DNA of 38,266 bases from Candidatus Saccharimonadota bacterium (GCA_017514805.1 JAFWIP010000011.1:1-38266), one strand, 5' to 3'. Numbered from the stretch's first letter, positions 16,889 through 25,956 are shown. A program made the numbers and translations. Notes: generated by a model from the letters alone, not told the origin.

Positions 16889-17578
16889 ATGGCAAATACT
16901 GTAGTTGAACCCGTGAAGATGCCTAAGGTAAAGGCAGACAACAAGTTAATCGCAGGTATTAATGCAGCAAGCATCACTCTAGCTACCTTCATGGGCTGGA
17001 TGACAATCTTTGCTGGCATCGCAACTTTCACTAAAGAAGGTTGGTCAGTAGCGGTTCCATTCGCTAGCGAAATCATCGGTGCAAATATGGGCTGGGCATC
17101 AGTCTTGTTCGCATCCGGTATCATGACCGTACTATTTGGTGTTATCGGTTTGATCACTGCTGGTAAGATCACCGACATCAATGCAATGAAATCTTCTTGG
17201 AAGTATGCACGCAACGCTTTCATCGTTATCGCAGCTATTGAGATCATCAAGATGATCGCTATCGCTATCTACTCTCTCTGCGGTATCGGCGAAAAGTCCG
17301 GTGTTGATCAGGGTTACCTCTGGCTCAACAGCTTCCTATCAAACACTCTAGCAGCTGGCGCAGCAGTTGGCATCGCCTTCATCGCTAACGCAATCGCTGC
17401 TGGTAAGACTACTGTTCTTAGCGTCATGCGCTTTGTCGCTCTCGGCATCGCAGCTGTCGGTTGTGTCTTGGTAGTTGTTTCTACTATCGTTAACTTCTAC
17501 AGCAAGAAGACCACCTACAAGAGCAGCTCAAGCAGCTCAAGCAGCTCAATTGAGAACTGGCTTGATCTTCTAAAATAA
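16889..17578 (+). CDS. Unknown five-segment membrane protein with poly-Ser tail
   Basis: I do not recognise this family. The 229-residue protein has about five hydrophobic segments (27-47, 69-91, 108-130, 151-171, 179-203) after a basic, lysine-containing N-terminus. It ends with nine consecutive serines (212-220) and IENWLDLLK. The serines are encoded by three exact copies of AGCAGCTCA (17522-17548). A strong AAAGGAG ribosome binding site lies before the ATG, and a near-perfect terminator follows. Codons are dominated by C-ending forms such as ATC, which hints at high expression. It is monocistronic between pnp and ftsK. A holin-, pilin-assembly- or channel-like role would be speculation. 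Confidence 0.75.
   Translation: MANTVVEPVKMPKVKADNKLIAGINAASITLATFMGWMTIFAGIATFTKEGWSVAVPFASEIIGANMGWASVLFASGIMTVLFGVIGLITAGKITDINAMKSSWKYARNAFIVIAAIEIIKMIAIAIYSLCGIGEKSGVDQGYLWLNSFLSNTLAAGAAVGIAFIANAIAAGKTTVLSVMRFVALGIAAVGCVLVVVSTIVNFYSKKTTYKSSSSSSSSSIENWLDLLK
17522..17548 (+). repeat. Three tandem AGCAGCTCA units
   Basis: Exact 9-bp tandem repeat inside the unknown membrane protein gene, encoding the Ser9 stretch. In-frame copy changes would alter only the tail length. Confidence 0.9.
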
Positions 17579-17590
17579 TCCAGCAATAAC

Positions 17591-17626
17591 AAAAAAGAGA
17601 AGCATGAAAACGCTTCTCTTTTTTTT
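17591..17626 (+). terminator. Terminator of the unknown membrane protein gene
   Basis: AAAGAGAAGC / GCTTCTCTTT stem with an 8-nt loop and a long T-run. Confidence 0.92.
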
Positions 17627-17630
17627 ATGG

Positions 17631-17636
17631 TATAAT
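17631..17636 (+). promoter_or_regulatory. -10 box of ftsK (extended, leaderless)
   Basis: TGGTATAAT (17628-17636) is an extended -10 element 8 nt before ATG 17645, directly after the preceding terminator. No Shine-Dalgarno is present. Confidence 0.7.
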
Positions 17637-17644
17637 TTAGCTAT

Positions 17645-19870
17645 ATGGCACAGAAAAAGCGAGGTAAAAAACGTAAATCATCTGCCAAAGAAGTTGCACC
17701 GAAGCATGAGCTTCCGGGTGGTTTTTGGCGTCAGACATTGGCAATTCTATTTTTAGTATTCGCAGTAGTTTTTGTTGCGATGTGGTTCGGAGCGGGGCAG
17801 AACGCCGTATTTATTCAAGGATTAAAAGATTTCTGCGATAATGTATTTGGTTATACCACTTATCTATTCCCAATCATCTTTACTTATATTGCTGTCATGA
17901 TTTTTCGCGCACCAGACAATCGCGTTAATGCAAGCGTTTGGGTTGCCTCGACCTTAATGATTTTCTGGTTCTGCGGCATCTTTGGTGTCGGCAGTTACGC
18001 TACGCCAGATAAGACTGGCGGCCTAATCGGCGATGCAATGAACTCTGTAGCGGTCCGTAATTTAGGTAGTGCGCTTTCAGTTGTTATCTATGTAGTCTTA
18101 ATTCTTATTACAGCGCTCTTTATGTATGCCGAGACTCCACTTGCGCTGTTTAAGAAGATTGCTACGATCTTCAGGACGAGTAAGGATGGCGAGGATGCTG
18201 CGAATGCTCGCGTTATGCGCAAGAATAAAGAAAAGAACGTAAAAGAAGACCTTGGCGACTTCAAGGTTGTTGCGAATGTTGAGACTGTAAACGATAAAAA
18301 GAATCGCGATCTTCCACTCTTCAAAGAAAACAAGATGGCGGAAGTTAAGGCTACTGAAGAGCCGACTGCGCTTGTTGCTGTTTCTGATCCAAACTGGAAG
18401 ATGCCGCCGATGGACCTCCTTAACAAAAAGACTACGCCGGCCGATCCAGGCAATACCGAAGAGAACGCCCGCATCATTAAGGATACGCTTGCGCAGTTCG
18501 ATATCGATGTTGCTGTTGAGGGTGCTAATCTTGGTCCACGTATTACTCAGTATACGCTTCGTCCACCTGCCGGCATTCGCGTCAACAAGCTTCTTCAATA
18601 TGACAAGAACCTTGCGATGTCGTTGGCAGCGGATAAGATTCGTATTGAAGCACCAATTCCGCGTACTAATATGGTCGGTATTGAAGTTCCGAATATTACG
18701 CCGGCTAGCGTTGGTCTCCACGAGCTTCTCCGTGCGCAAGAATGGCGCAAGATGGCTAGCGAAAAGCCACTCGCCTTCACGGTCGGTAAAGATATTGCTG
18801 GTCAGGTAGTTGTTGGCGACCTCGCCAAGATGCCACACCTTCTCATTGCCGGTACTACTGGTTCCGGTAAGTCTGTTATGACCAACGTTCTTATTAGCTC
18901 GCTTCTTTATCATAATTCGCCAAGTGATTTGAAGCTTATTATCGTCGATCCAAAGCAGGTTGAAATGGCGGCTTACGAAGATATCCCTCATCTTCTCGCG
19001 CCAGTTATCAATAGCACTGACAAGGCGCTTAGCGCAATGAAGTGGGCTGTCGGCGAGATGGAGAAGCGCTACACTATCATGAGCAAAGAGCGCGTCAAAA
19101 ACATTATCGACTACAATACTAAGATGGCTGAGCAGGGAGGTAAGGTTGAGATTGCTGATGAAGATGGGAATATTCAGCAGCATGACCACGGCAAGATGCC
19201 ATATATCGTCGTAATTGTCGATGAGATGGCTGACCTTATGATGACTGCTGGCAAAGAGCTTGAGATGCTAATTGTACGTATTGCCCAGAAGGGACGCGCT
19301 GCCGGTATTCATCTCGTTCTTGCTACTCAGCGTCCGGAAGTTAAGGTTGTTACTGGTCTCATTAAGGCAAATATACCGGGTCGTATTGCTTTCGCTGTCA
19401 ATAACGGTGTCGACTCGCGCGTTATGCTTGATGCAATGGGCGCCGAGAAGCTGCTTGGCTCCGGTGATATGCTCTTCTTGACGACTGAGATGATGGGTAA
19501 ACCTCGCCGCGTTCAGGGTGCTTTTGTTAGCGATAAAGAGATCGGTAAGATTACTGATTTCTTGCGTCAGCAAGCTCCGCCGCAATACAACGATGAAGTT
19601 ACTTCGCAATCTGTCTCGATTCCGGGTATGCCTGGTGCTGGTGGTAGCATGGGCGGCGGTGGCGGTGACGTCGAGCGTCAAGCCGCCGAGATCGCAATCC
19701 GTGCCGGTAAGCTCTCTACCTCGCTCTTGCAGCGCCAGCTTCATATCGGCTATGGCCGCGCTGCTTCGATTATCGACGAGCTCGAAGCGAAGGGCGTCGT
19801 TGGTCCTGCAACTGGCGGCAACAAGCCGCGCGATGTCTTAATCACCTCCATTGACGAGTATCCAGGATAG
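17645..19870 (+). CDS. ftsK: DNA translocase FtsK/SpoIIIE
   Basis: A 741-residue septal DNA pump that clears and sorts chromosome ends at division. About four N-terminal membrane segments lie within residues 25-170, followed by a short charged linker. The motor domain includes Walker A GTTGSGKS at 403-410 and Walker B-like VVIVDEMADLM. A Gly-rich linker (about 655-675) precedes the C-terminal winged-helix gamma domain (GKLSTSLLQRQLHIGYGRAA), which reads oriented DNA sites. The linker is short compared with the E. coli protein, as in most small FtsKs. The gene has its own leaderless promoter and ends in TAG 15 nt before proS. Confidence 0.95.
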   Translation: MAQKKRGKKRKSSAKEVAPKHELPGGFWRQTLAILFLVFAVVFVAMWFGAGQNAVFIQGLKDFCDNVFGYTTYLFPIIFTYIAVMIFRAPDNRVNASVWVASTLMIFWFCGIFGVGSYATPDKTGGLIGDAMNSVAVRNLGSALSVVIYVVLILITALFMYAETPLALFKKIATIFRTSKDGEDAANARVMRKNKEKNVKEDLGDFKVVANVETVNDKKNRDLPLFKENKMAEVKATEEPTALVAVSDPNWKMPPMDLLNKKTTPADPGNTEENARIIKDTLAQFDIDVAVEGANLGPRITQYTLRPPAGIRVNKLLQYDKNLAMSLAADKIRIEAPIPRTNMVGIEVPNITPASVGLHELLRAQEWRKMASEKPLAFTVGKDIAGQVVVGDLAKMPHLLIAGTTGSGKSVMTNVLISSLLYHNSPSDLKLIIVDPKQVEMAAYEDIPHLLAPVINSTDKALSAMKWAVGEMEKRYTIMSKERVKNIIDYNTKMAEQGGKVEIADEDGNIQQHDHGKMPYIVVIVDEMADLMMTAGKELEMLIVRIAQKGRAAGIHLVLATQRPEVKVVTGLIKANIPGRIAFAVNNGVDSRVMLDAMGAEKLLGSGDMLFLTTEMMGKPRRVQGAFVSDKEIGKITDFLRQQAPPQYNDEVTSQSVSIPGMPGAGGSMGGGGGDVERQAAEIAIRAGKLSTSLLQRQLHIGYGRAASIIDELEAKGVVGPATGGNKPRDVLITSIDEYPG

Positions 19871-19873
19871 TTT

Positions 19874-19879
19874 TATACT
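19874..19879 (+). promoter_or_regulatory. -10 box of proS (leaderless)
   Basis: TATACT 6 nt before ATG 19886, starting 3 nt after the ftsK stop. No Shine-Dalgarno. Confidence 0.55.
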
Positions 19880-19885
19880 ATCTCT

Positions 19886-21118
19886 ATGAAATTAAGTCAA
19901 ACATTCGCGAAGACGGCCAAGACTGCTCCTGCCGATGAAGTGAGCGAGAGTGCGAAACTCTTAATTCGGGCTGGCTATATCTACAAAGAGATGGCTGGTG
20001 TTTATGATTATCTCCCGCTTGGTATGCGCACGCTCGAGAATATCATGCAGGTCATCCGCGAAGAGATGAATGCACTTGGCGGCCAAGAAGTCCGCATGAC
20101 GGCGCTTCAGCCTCGTGATGCCTGGGAAAAATCTGGACGCTGGGACGACAAAGTCCTCGATGTTTGGTTTAAGACGCAGCTAAATGCTGGTGGCGAAATT
20201 GGTCTTGCTACTACGCATGAAGAAGCCTTCACTCGTATGATGAAGTCTTATATCTCTAGCTACAAAGATCTTCCGCTCTATGTCTACCAGTTCCAGACGA
20301 AGTTCCGCAATGAGCTCCGCGCAAAATCCGGTATTATGCGTACGCGCGAATTCATGATGAAAGATCTTTATAGCTTTAGTCGCACAAAAGAAGAACACGA
20401 CGAGTTTTACGAGAAAGTCGCCAAGAGTTATACGAAGATTTTCGATAGACTCGGCATCGGCGCTGACACTTTCCGTACTTTCGCAAGTGGCGGTAGCTTC
20501 TCGAAATTCAGCGATGAGTATCAGACGCTCTGCGAAGTTGGCGAGGATATCGTCTATCTCGATCGCGAAAAGAATATTGCCGTTAATGAAGAAGTGTATA
20601 CTGATGAAATCCTTAATGAACTTGGCCTAGACAAATCCAAGCTCGAACAGCATAAAGCGGCCGAGGTTGGCAACATCTTTACGCTTGGCTACAAGTATTC
20701 CGAGCCACTCGAGCTAGAATTTAACGACGAAGACGGAAAACGCCAAAAAGTCTTTATGGGCAGCTACGGCATCGGTCCTAGCCGAGTGATGGGCGTAATC
20801 GCCGAAAAACTTAGTGACGATAAAGGTCTCGTCTGGCCAGAAGAAATCGCTCCATATAAGTATTATGTCGTCGCCATCGGCGACAAAGCGATGGAGATTG
20901 CAGAAGATTTGCATAATAAAGCACCTGAACAGATTATTCTCGATGATCGCAAAGACAAACGCAACGGCGAGAAGTTTGCCGATGCTGAATTACTTGGTAT
21001 TCCATATCGCGTCGTGATTAGTGATAAGACTTTGGCGGAGGATAGAGTCGAGTTGAAGAAACGCACAGAAAGTGAAATAAAACTCTTGCCATTAGCAGAT
21101 TTTATTGCTAAACTATAA
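19886..21118 (+). CDS. proS: Prolyl-tRNA synthetase, compact form
   Basis: A class II synthetase that charges tRNA-Pro. Motif 1 region (DYLPLGMRTLENIMQVIREEM), motif 2 (FRNELRAKSGIMRTREFMMKD) and motif 3 (GSYGIGPSRVMG) are intact, followed by the anticodon-binding domain (APYKYYVVAIGDKAMEIAEDL). The protein is 410 residues, against about 570 for the usual bacterial form; the editing insert (INS, normally between motifs 2 and 3) is absent, with only GGSFSKFSDEYQTL and about 75 residues in that space. Mischarged Ala-tRNA-Pro would have to be cleared by a free-standing editor, or not at all. Stop is TAA. Confidence 0.93.
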   Translation: MKLSQTFAKTAKTAPADEVSESAKLLIRAGYIYKEMAGVYDYLPLGMRTLENIMQVIREEMNALGGQEVRMTALQPRDAWEKSGRWDDKVLDVWFKTQLNAGGEIGLATTHEEAFTRMMKSYISSYKDLPLYVYQFQTKFRNELRAKSGIMRTREFMMKDLYSFSRTKEEHDEFYEKVAKSYTKIFDRLGIGADTFRTFASGGSFSKFSDEYQTLCEVGEDIVYLDREKNIAVNEEVYTDEILNELGLDKSKLEQHKAAEVGNIFTLGYKYSEPLELEFNDEDGKRQKVFMGSYGIGPSRVMGVIAEKLSDDKGLVWPEEIAPYKYYVVAIGDKAMEIAEDLHNKAPEQIILDDRKDKRNGEKFADAELLGIPYRVVISDKTLAEDRVELKKRTESEIKLLPLADFIAKL

Positions 21119-21171
21119 CCGAAGTAACAGTAAATTTTCCTATTTTTTCTGGGGTACAGGAGGGATATTTT

Positions 21172-21618
21172 ATGGCAAAAACAGTTAGTATTACCGCTGC
21201 CGGTCGCAAAGATTTAGAGCAGGAACTCGCCGAGCTTAAAGCTCGCCGTCCTGAAATTGCTGAAAAAATTGCAACCGCTCGCTCCTATGGTGATCTCAGT
21301 GAGAACGAAGATTATTCGGCAGCTCGTGGCGAACAGAAAGTCATCGAGGGTCGTATTCTTGAAATTGAGGATATTCTCCTCCACGCTAAGATTATTAAAT
21401 CTGGCAAAAGAGAGAAAGTTGCTATGGGCTCTACCGTCACACTTAAGTCCGGTAATAGCAAGAGCGTCTATACCCTAGTCGGCGCCGTAGAGGCTAATCC
21501 GCTCGAGGGTAAGGTTAGCAACGAATCGCCTATTGGCAAAGCAATATTTGGTAAAAAAGTTGGTGAAGAGATAACGCTTCCAAACGGCAAAAAATTCAAA
21601 ATTGCTGAAATTAACTAA
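21172..21618 (+). CDS. greA: Transcription elongation factor GreA
   Basis: A 148-residue factor that stimulates transcript cleavage in backtracked RNA polymerase. The N-terminal coiled coil carries the conserved acidic tip region (DLSENEDYSAARGEQ), and the C-terminal FKBP-like domain ends SPIGKAIFGKKVGEEITLPNG. A strong AGGAGG lies 8 nt before the ATG. It follows proS by 53 nt and may be co-transcribed with it. Own terminator downstream. Confidence 0.96.
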   Translation: MAKTVSITAAGRKDLEQELAELKARRPEIAEKIATARSYGDLSENEDYSAARGEQKVIEGRILEIEDILLHAKIIKSGKREKVAMGSTVTLKSGNSKSVYTLVGAVEANPLEGKVSNESPIGKAIFGKKVGEEITLPNGKKFKIAEIN

Positions 21619-21642
21619 AGCACTCACCAAAGAACAATTAAC

Positions 21643-21678
21643 AAAATACGCTAAACCTGAAAAGTTGGCGTATTTTTA
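21643..21678 (+). terminator. greA terminator
   Basis: AAAATACGC / GCGTATTTT 9-bp stem with a T-run. Confidence 0.85.
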
Positions 21679-21708
21679 TGTTTTATTAAAAATGAAAGAG
21701 GTGGAAAT

Positions 21709-23505
21709 ATGAAGAAAAAACCTAAGCAGGAGCGCAAGATGGCTTTTCGCCGCACGCTCCACTACTACGGAATTGTGTTCAAAAAATACAAATTCCTCAC
21801 TGCTATTTCGATAATAGCAACCCCAATTGTTGTGCTTGCGCGCAACACGCTCATTCCGCTCATTTTTGCCAACATGATCGATAGAGTATCGGCTGGCATC
21901 TCTGCTGAGCAAATTATCCCAGAGCTTCTTCCGCAGGCCATCGCCTTGCTCGCTTGTCATATTATTGGCTCGTGCTTGATTGGCTGGATTCGTGTATATT
22001 CGCTCTGGAAGATGGAGCTTCGCGCAATGTATGATCTTGCTACGATGTGTTTCGACAGCGTCTGTACGCAATCGATGCAGTTTCATTCTGACCGCTTCTC
22101 CGGTTCGCTCGTATCGCAGACGAATAAGTTCGTAGGTGGTTTTGAACGTTTCTACGATACTTTGATCTTTCAAATTCTATATTTTGGCTCCTTATTGGTG
22201 ACGATAATGGTCGTCTTAATTCCGCGCGCACCATGGTTTGCGCTAGGACTATTACTATTCGTATTCCTATACATTCTCAGCTCTGCGTTAACTTTCAAGA
22301 GAATCTCGCACTTGAGTCGTGAATGGTCGGAGGCGGAAAATAAGCAGACTGGTCAGCTCGCCGATTCGGTGTCGAATATCATCTCGGTTAAGTCGTATGG
22401 TCGCGAGGCTCACGAGCGCCATCGTTATGCAAACTATAGTCGCGCTAGTATGAATGCTGGTTTTGCGCAGATGCGTGCCCACATGAAACGCGACATTGCA
22501 TTTAATGCTGTAAATATTGGCATTATCGCAATCATCGTTCTATTTATGATGGTTGGCCAGACATTCTTTGGTCTATCGGTTGCAACCTTGATTCTTATTG
22601 TTAACTACTCCATGACCGTTATGGGCGAATTGTGGGATATTAATAATATCTTCAAGGCAATTAACCGCGTGTTTGGCGACGCTTATGAAATGACGATGAT
22701 TCTCGATGAAAAACGCGCCGTCGTTGATGCGCCTGGCGCAAAAGAGCTCGTTGTCAAGAAAGGCAAGATTAAGTTCGACGATGTGCGCTTTCAGCATCAT
22801 GATGCTAAAGAGGCAATTTTCGATAATTTTAACTTAGATATTAAGCCAGGCGAACGCGTCGGCCTAGTCGGCGTATCTGGTTCTGGTAAGACTACATTGA
22901 CCAAACTGTTACTTCGCTTTGCGGATGTTCAGGCTGGGGAAATTCGCATAGATGGTCAAGATGTCGCCAAAGTCCAGCAGGTATCTTTGCGCGAAAATAT
23001 CGCATACGTGCCTCAAGAAACATCGCTCTTCCATCGCTCAATTGCAGACAACATCGCTTATGCGCGCCCAGATGCTACGCGTGAAGAAATCATTCGCGCC
23101 GCCAAGCTTGCGAACGCACACGAGTTTATTAAGGAATTGCCTGATGGTTATGAAACGCTTGTGGGTGAGCGTGGTATTAAACTTTCTGGCGGCCAGCGTC
23201 AGCGTATTGCAATTGCGCGCGCAATCCTAAAAGATGCACCGATTCTTGTTCTCGATGAGGCCACTTCAGCGCTTGATTCCGAGTCCGAGGCGCTTATCCA
23301 AGATGCTTTGATTAAGCTCATGAAAGGCCGTACTAGCATCGTGGTTGCGCATCGTCTCTCTACGATCGCAAGCCTTGACCGAATTATTGTGCTCGACAAT
23401 GGTAAAATCGTTGAGCAGGGCAGCCATGCAGAGCTAATTAAGAAACGTGGCGCCTACAACAAATTATGGTCGCGCCAATCTGGTGCCTTCCTCGACGGCG
23501 AGTAA
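21709..23505 (+). CDS. ABC exporter, fused permease and ATPase
   Basis: A 598-residue half-transporter of the type that exports lipids, peptides or drugs as a dimer. Six hydrophobic membrane segments lie in residues 25-320. The nucleotide-binding domain has Walker A GVSGSGKT (388-395), signature LSGGQRQR (from 492), Walker B ILVLDEATSALD and the H-loop VAHRLST. The EAA-type loop and coupling helix look intact. The ribosome binding site AGAGGTGG precedes the ATG. Substrate cannot be told from sequence. It lies between the greA terminator and lysS, 22 nt before the latter. Confidence 0.93.
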   Translation: MKKKPKQERKMAFRRTLHYYGIVFKKYKFLTAISIIATPIVVLARNTLIPLIFANMIDRVSAGISAEQIIPELLPQAIALLACHIIGSCLIGWIRVYSLWKMELRAMYDLATMCFDSVCTQSMQFHSDRFSGSLVSQTNKFVGGFERFYDTLIFQILYFGSLLVTIMVVLIPRAPWFALGLLLFVFLYILSSALTFKRISHLSREWSEAENKQTGQLADSVSNIISVKSYGREAHERHRYANYSRASMNAGFAQMRAHMKRDIAFNAVNIGIIAIIVLFMMVGQTFFGLSVATLILIVNYSMTVMGELWDINNIFKAINRVFGDAYEMTMILDEKRAVVDAPGAKELVVKKGKIKFDDVRFQHHDAKEAIFDNFNLDIKPGERVGLVGVSGSGKTTLTKLLLRFADVQAGEIRIDGQDVAKVQQVSLRENIAYVPQETSLFHRSIADNIAYARPDATREEIIRAAKLANAHEFIKELPDGYETLVGERGIKLSGGQRQRIAIARAILKDAPILVLDEATSALDSESEALIQDALIKLMKGRTSIVVAHRLSTIASLDRIIVLDNGKIVEQGSHAELIKKRGAYNKLWSRQSGAFLDGE

Positions 23506-23514
23506 AAAAGATGG

Positions 23515-23520
23515 TAAAAT
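23515..23520 (+). promoter_or_regulatory. -10 box of lysS (extended, leaderless)
   Basis: TGGTAAAAT (23512-23520), 7 nt before ATG 23528. Confidence 0.6.
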
Positions 23521-23527
23521 ATAGATT

Positions 23528-24964
23528 ATGGCAACTCTAAAAGATTTTCGCGATGAAAGAATTCGCAAACTAAATGAATTAAAAGAAGCAGGCGTCGATC
23601 CGTATCCTGCACATTCCAATCGCGATACAAAGATTGGTGATATTTTAGAGAACTATGATTCTTATGCTGATAAAGACGTTTGTGTAGCTGGCCGTATTGC
23701 TAGTATTCGTAGCTTCGGCAAGCTCGCATTCGTCGTCGTCGAGGACGACTCTGGCAAGATTCAGGTCTTTTTGAAAGATGATGCTGCTAAATTCACTAAG
23801 AAATTAGACACTGGTGATTTTCTTGAAGCAGCTGGCAAAGTTGGGCAAACTAAAACTGGCGAAATTTCGGTATTTTGCGACATGCCTAGACTATTAACGA
23901 AGGCTTTGCGTCCACTTCCTGGCCGTGATGGTTTCACGAACAAGGAAGAGCGCTTGCGCCGTCGTTATGTCGATATGGCTGTTAACCCAGAAGTACGCGA
24001 ACGTTTCATTCGTCGCAGCAAATTCTGGACCGCAACTCGCCAGTTTTTGAATGATCATGGTTTCGTCGAGATTAATATTCCAGTTCTCGAGACTACGACC
24101 GGAGGCGCCGATGCAAATCCGTTCGTTACGCATATGGATGCGCTTGATCAGGATTTCTATCTCCGCATTTCGCACGAGCTTCCGTTGAAACGTCTTATCG
24201 GCGGTGGCTACGAGAAGGTCTACGATATTGGCGTCCGTTTTCGCAATGAAGGCATGGACGAGGAGCATCTCCCTGAGCATATCGCAATGGAATCCTATGC
24301 TGCATACCAAGATTACAATGACGGCATGGATCTTTATGAAGAAATGATTAAATATGTCTGCAAGGAGACTTGGGGCACGCTTCAATTCGAGCATGACGGC
24401 ATGAAAGTTGATCTCGATTGCAAGTGGCCACGTATTAGCTATGCAGATATTATCAAGGACAAGTTTGATATCGACGTCTTTAACCCTGACCTCGATAAAA
24501 TTAAATCTATTCTCCGCGAAAATAAAGTAAAATACGACGATTCGATGGGTGCTGGTCGCTTACTCGATTATCTTTGGAAGATTATTCGCAAAGAATCTGC
24601 TGGTCCATTCTGGCTCATTCATGAACCGGTCGAGTTGTCTCCGCTAGCAAAGAAGCACGAGGCTGACCCGCGCGTTACTGAACGCTTCCATCCAGTTATC
24701 TTCGGTACTGAGATGGGCAATGGTTATTCTGAGTTGAATGATCCGCTTGATCAGCTCGAGCGCTTCCAGGAGCAGCAGGCAATGCGCGATGCTGGTGACG
24801 ATGAGGCGCAGATGCTTGATATGGACTTTGTCGAGATGCTCGAATATGGCATGCCACCAACTTGTGGCTGGGGTAACTCTGAACGTAATTTCTGGCTATT
24901 CGAGGGCGTGTCTGCTCGCGAGGGCGTTCCATTCCCGCCAATGCGCCGCGACAGCGAAGAATAA
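23528..24964 (+). CDS. lysS: Lysyl-tRNA synthetase, class II
   Basis: A 478-residue enzyme that attaches lysine to tRNA-Lys. The N-terminal OB-fold binds the anticodon (VAGRIASIRSFGKLAFVVVED). The class II core follows: motif 1 near VEINIPVLETTTGGADANPF, motif 2 VRFRNEGMDEEHLPEHIAME, and a C-terminal motif 3 that reads GWGNSERNFWLFEG in place of the usual G-x-G-I-D-R. The motif 3 arginine is kept, but the surrounding residues are unusual; I do not know how widespread this variant is. The gene has a leaderless promoter and a terminator that overlaps the dprA promoter. Confidence 0.93.
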   Translation: MATLKDFRDERIRKLNELKEAGVDPYPAHSNRDTKIGDILENYDSYADKDVCVAGRIASIRSFGKLAFVVVEDDSGKIQVFLKDDAAKFTKKLDTGDFLEAAGKVGQTKTGEISVFCDMPRLLTKALRPLPGRDGFTNKEERLRRRYVDMAVNPEVRERFIRRSKFWTATRQFLNDHGFVEINIPVLETTTGGADANPFVTHMDALDQDFYLRISHELPLKRLIGGGYEKVYDIGVRFRNEGMDEEHLPEHIAMESYAAYQDYNDGMDLYEEMIKYVCKETWGTLQFEHDGMKVDLDCKWPRISYADIIKDKFDIDVFNPDLDKIKSILRENKVKYDDSMGAGRLLDYLWKIIRKESAGPFWLIHEPVELSPLAKKHEADPRVTERFHPVIFGTEMGNGYSELNDPLDQLERFQEQQAMRDAGDDEAQMLDMDFVEMLEYGMPPTCGWGNSERNFWLFEGVSAREGVPFPPMRRDSEE

Positions 24965-24980
24965 TTAAAACATATATATT

Positions 24981-25022
24981 AAAAGTGTCAAAAATAACAT
25001 AGTTATGCTTTGGCACTTTTTT
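24981..25022 (+). terminator. lysS terminator
   Basis: AAAGTGTCAAA / TTTGGCACTTT stem (one wobble pair) with an inner ATAAC/GTTAT hairpin and a long T-run. The TTGGCA of the dprA promoter is inside its right arm. Confidence 0.85.
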
Positions 25023-25037
25023 GTGTTGCGCTAAACT
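25010..25037 (+). promoter_or_regulatory. dprA promoter (leaderless)
   Basis: TTGGCA (25010-25015), 16-nt spacer, TAAACT (25032-25037), 6 nt before ATG 25044. Confidence 0.6.
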
Positions 25038-25043
25038 AAGCGC

Positions 25044-25916
25044 ATGAAATATCAAGAAACTACCATTAATCATCCATTTTTAGAAATATTAGAATGTTGC
25101 GGCGATAAAACTGAAGTAAAACAGCCTGTCAAAAAGCTTTGGTACCAAGGCTGACTACCGGAAGGTGAGCGCCCGCCAGTCGTGGCGATTGTCGGCTCGC
25201 GCCGCTGTACTCCTTACGGCGAGAATATTGCTTATCATGCTGCTTATGAGTTGGGAAAGCATGGGGTTATCGTGGTTAGTGGCTTAGCTTATGGGATTGA
25301 CTCGTGCGCCCACCGCGGTTGTCTTGACGCGGGCGGAATAACGTTAGCGGTTCTTGGCACTGCGATTAATCAAATTTACCCGCGTCGGAACTGTGGCCTC
25401 GCGAAAAGAATCTTAGAAAAAGGCGCAATTCTTTCCGAATATGCGCCAGATACTGAGATAAAAGCGTATTTCTTCCAGGTTCGTAATCGAATTGTATCTG
25501 GGCTAGCGGACGCAGTGTTGGTCGTTGAGGCGTCGAAAAATTCAGGCACGAAGGGCACCTATGATTATGCCGTCAAACAGGGCAAAAATATATTTGCGGT
25601 GCCAGGCGATTTATCGCGACCGATGTCGGCCGGAACTAACGAAATGCTGCGCGACGGAGCGAATCCGTATTTAGATGTTTCGGATATATTGATTAGTCTC
25701 GGTCGTAAAATGCCGGAACCAGCAAAGCCGGATATATCAAAGTTTTCAAGTATTACGCAGGATGTTTATTACGCAATTAAGAGCGGCATTCGAAATCCAG
25801 ATACGATAGTTGAGCGATTAAATATTGGCGTGATGGATTTTAATATTGCAGTTACGACTTTGGAGATGGATGACCTGATAGTTCAAGACGGTGCAGGCTG
25901 GACAATTTGCCCCTAG
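25044..25916 (+). CDS. dprA: DNA processing protein DprA, interrupted by in-frame TGA
   Basis: DprA loads RecA on single-stranded DNA taken up during natural transformation. The gene starts at ATG 25044, and the first 36 codons read MKYQETTINHPFLEI ... KKLWYQG. Then TGA (25152-25154) interrupts, and the same frame continues LPEGERPPVVAIVGSRR, matching the family junction between the linker and the Rossmann fold. After it, the DprA core is intact: GSRRCTPYGENIAYHAA, VSGLAYGIDSCAHRGCL and the GDLSRPMSAGTNEML region. A winged-helix-like C-terminal domain (YAIKSGIRNPDTIVERLN) ends the protein, about 290 codons in all. The longest uninterrupted frame begins at GTG 25182 but would omit the N-terminus and has no ribosome binding site. 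A CGA-to-TGA or GGA-to-TGA change would explain the stop. Confidence 0.85.
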
Positions 25917-25927
25917 AGCGATATGAT
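25899..25927 (+). promoter_or_regulatory. Predicted ldh promoter
   Basis: TGGACA (25899-25904), 17-nt spacer, TATGAT (25922-25927), overlapping the end of dprA. Confidence 0.45.
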
Positions 25928-25956
25928 ATAAGCATAAACGAAAAGGGCATCATCTA

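Noticed and set aside
17591-17626. Possible CRISPR or larger repeat
   Set aside because: It is a single terminator hairpin; no CRISPR array or cas gene is visible anywhere in the window.
18098-19189. 363-codon minus-strand frame inside ftsK
   Set aside because: Antisense shadow; no start signal or known motif.
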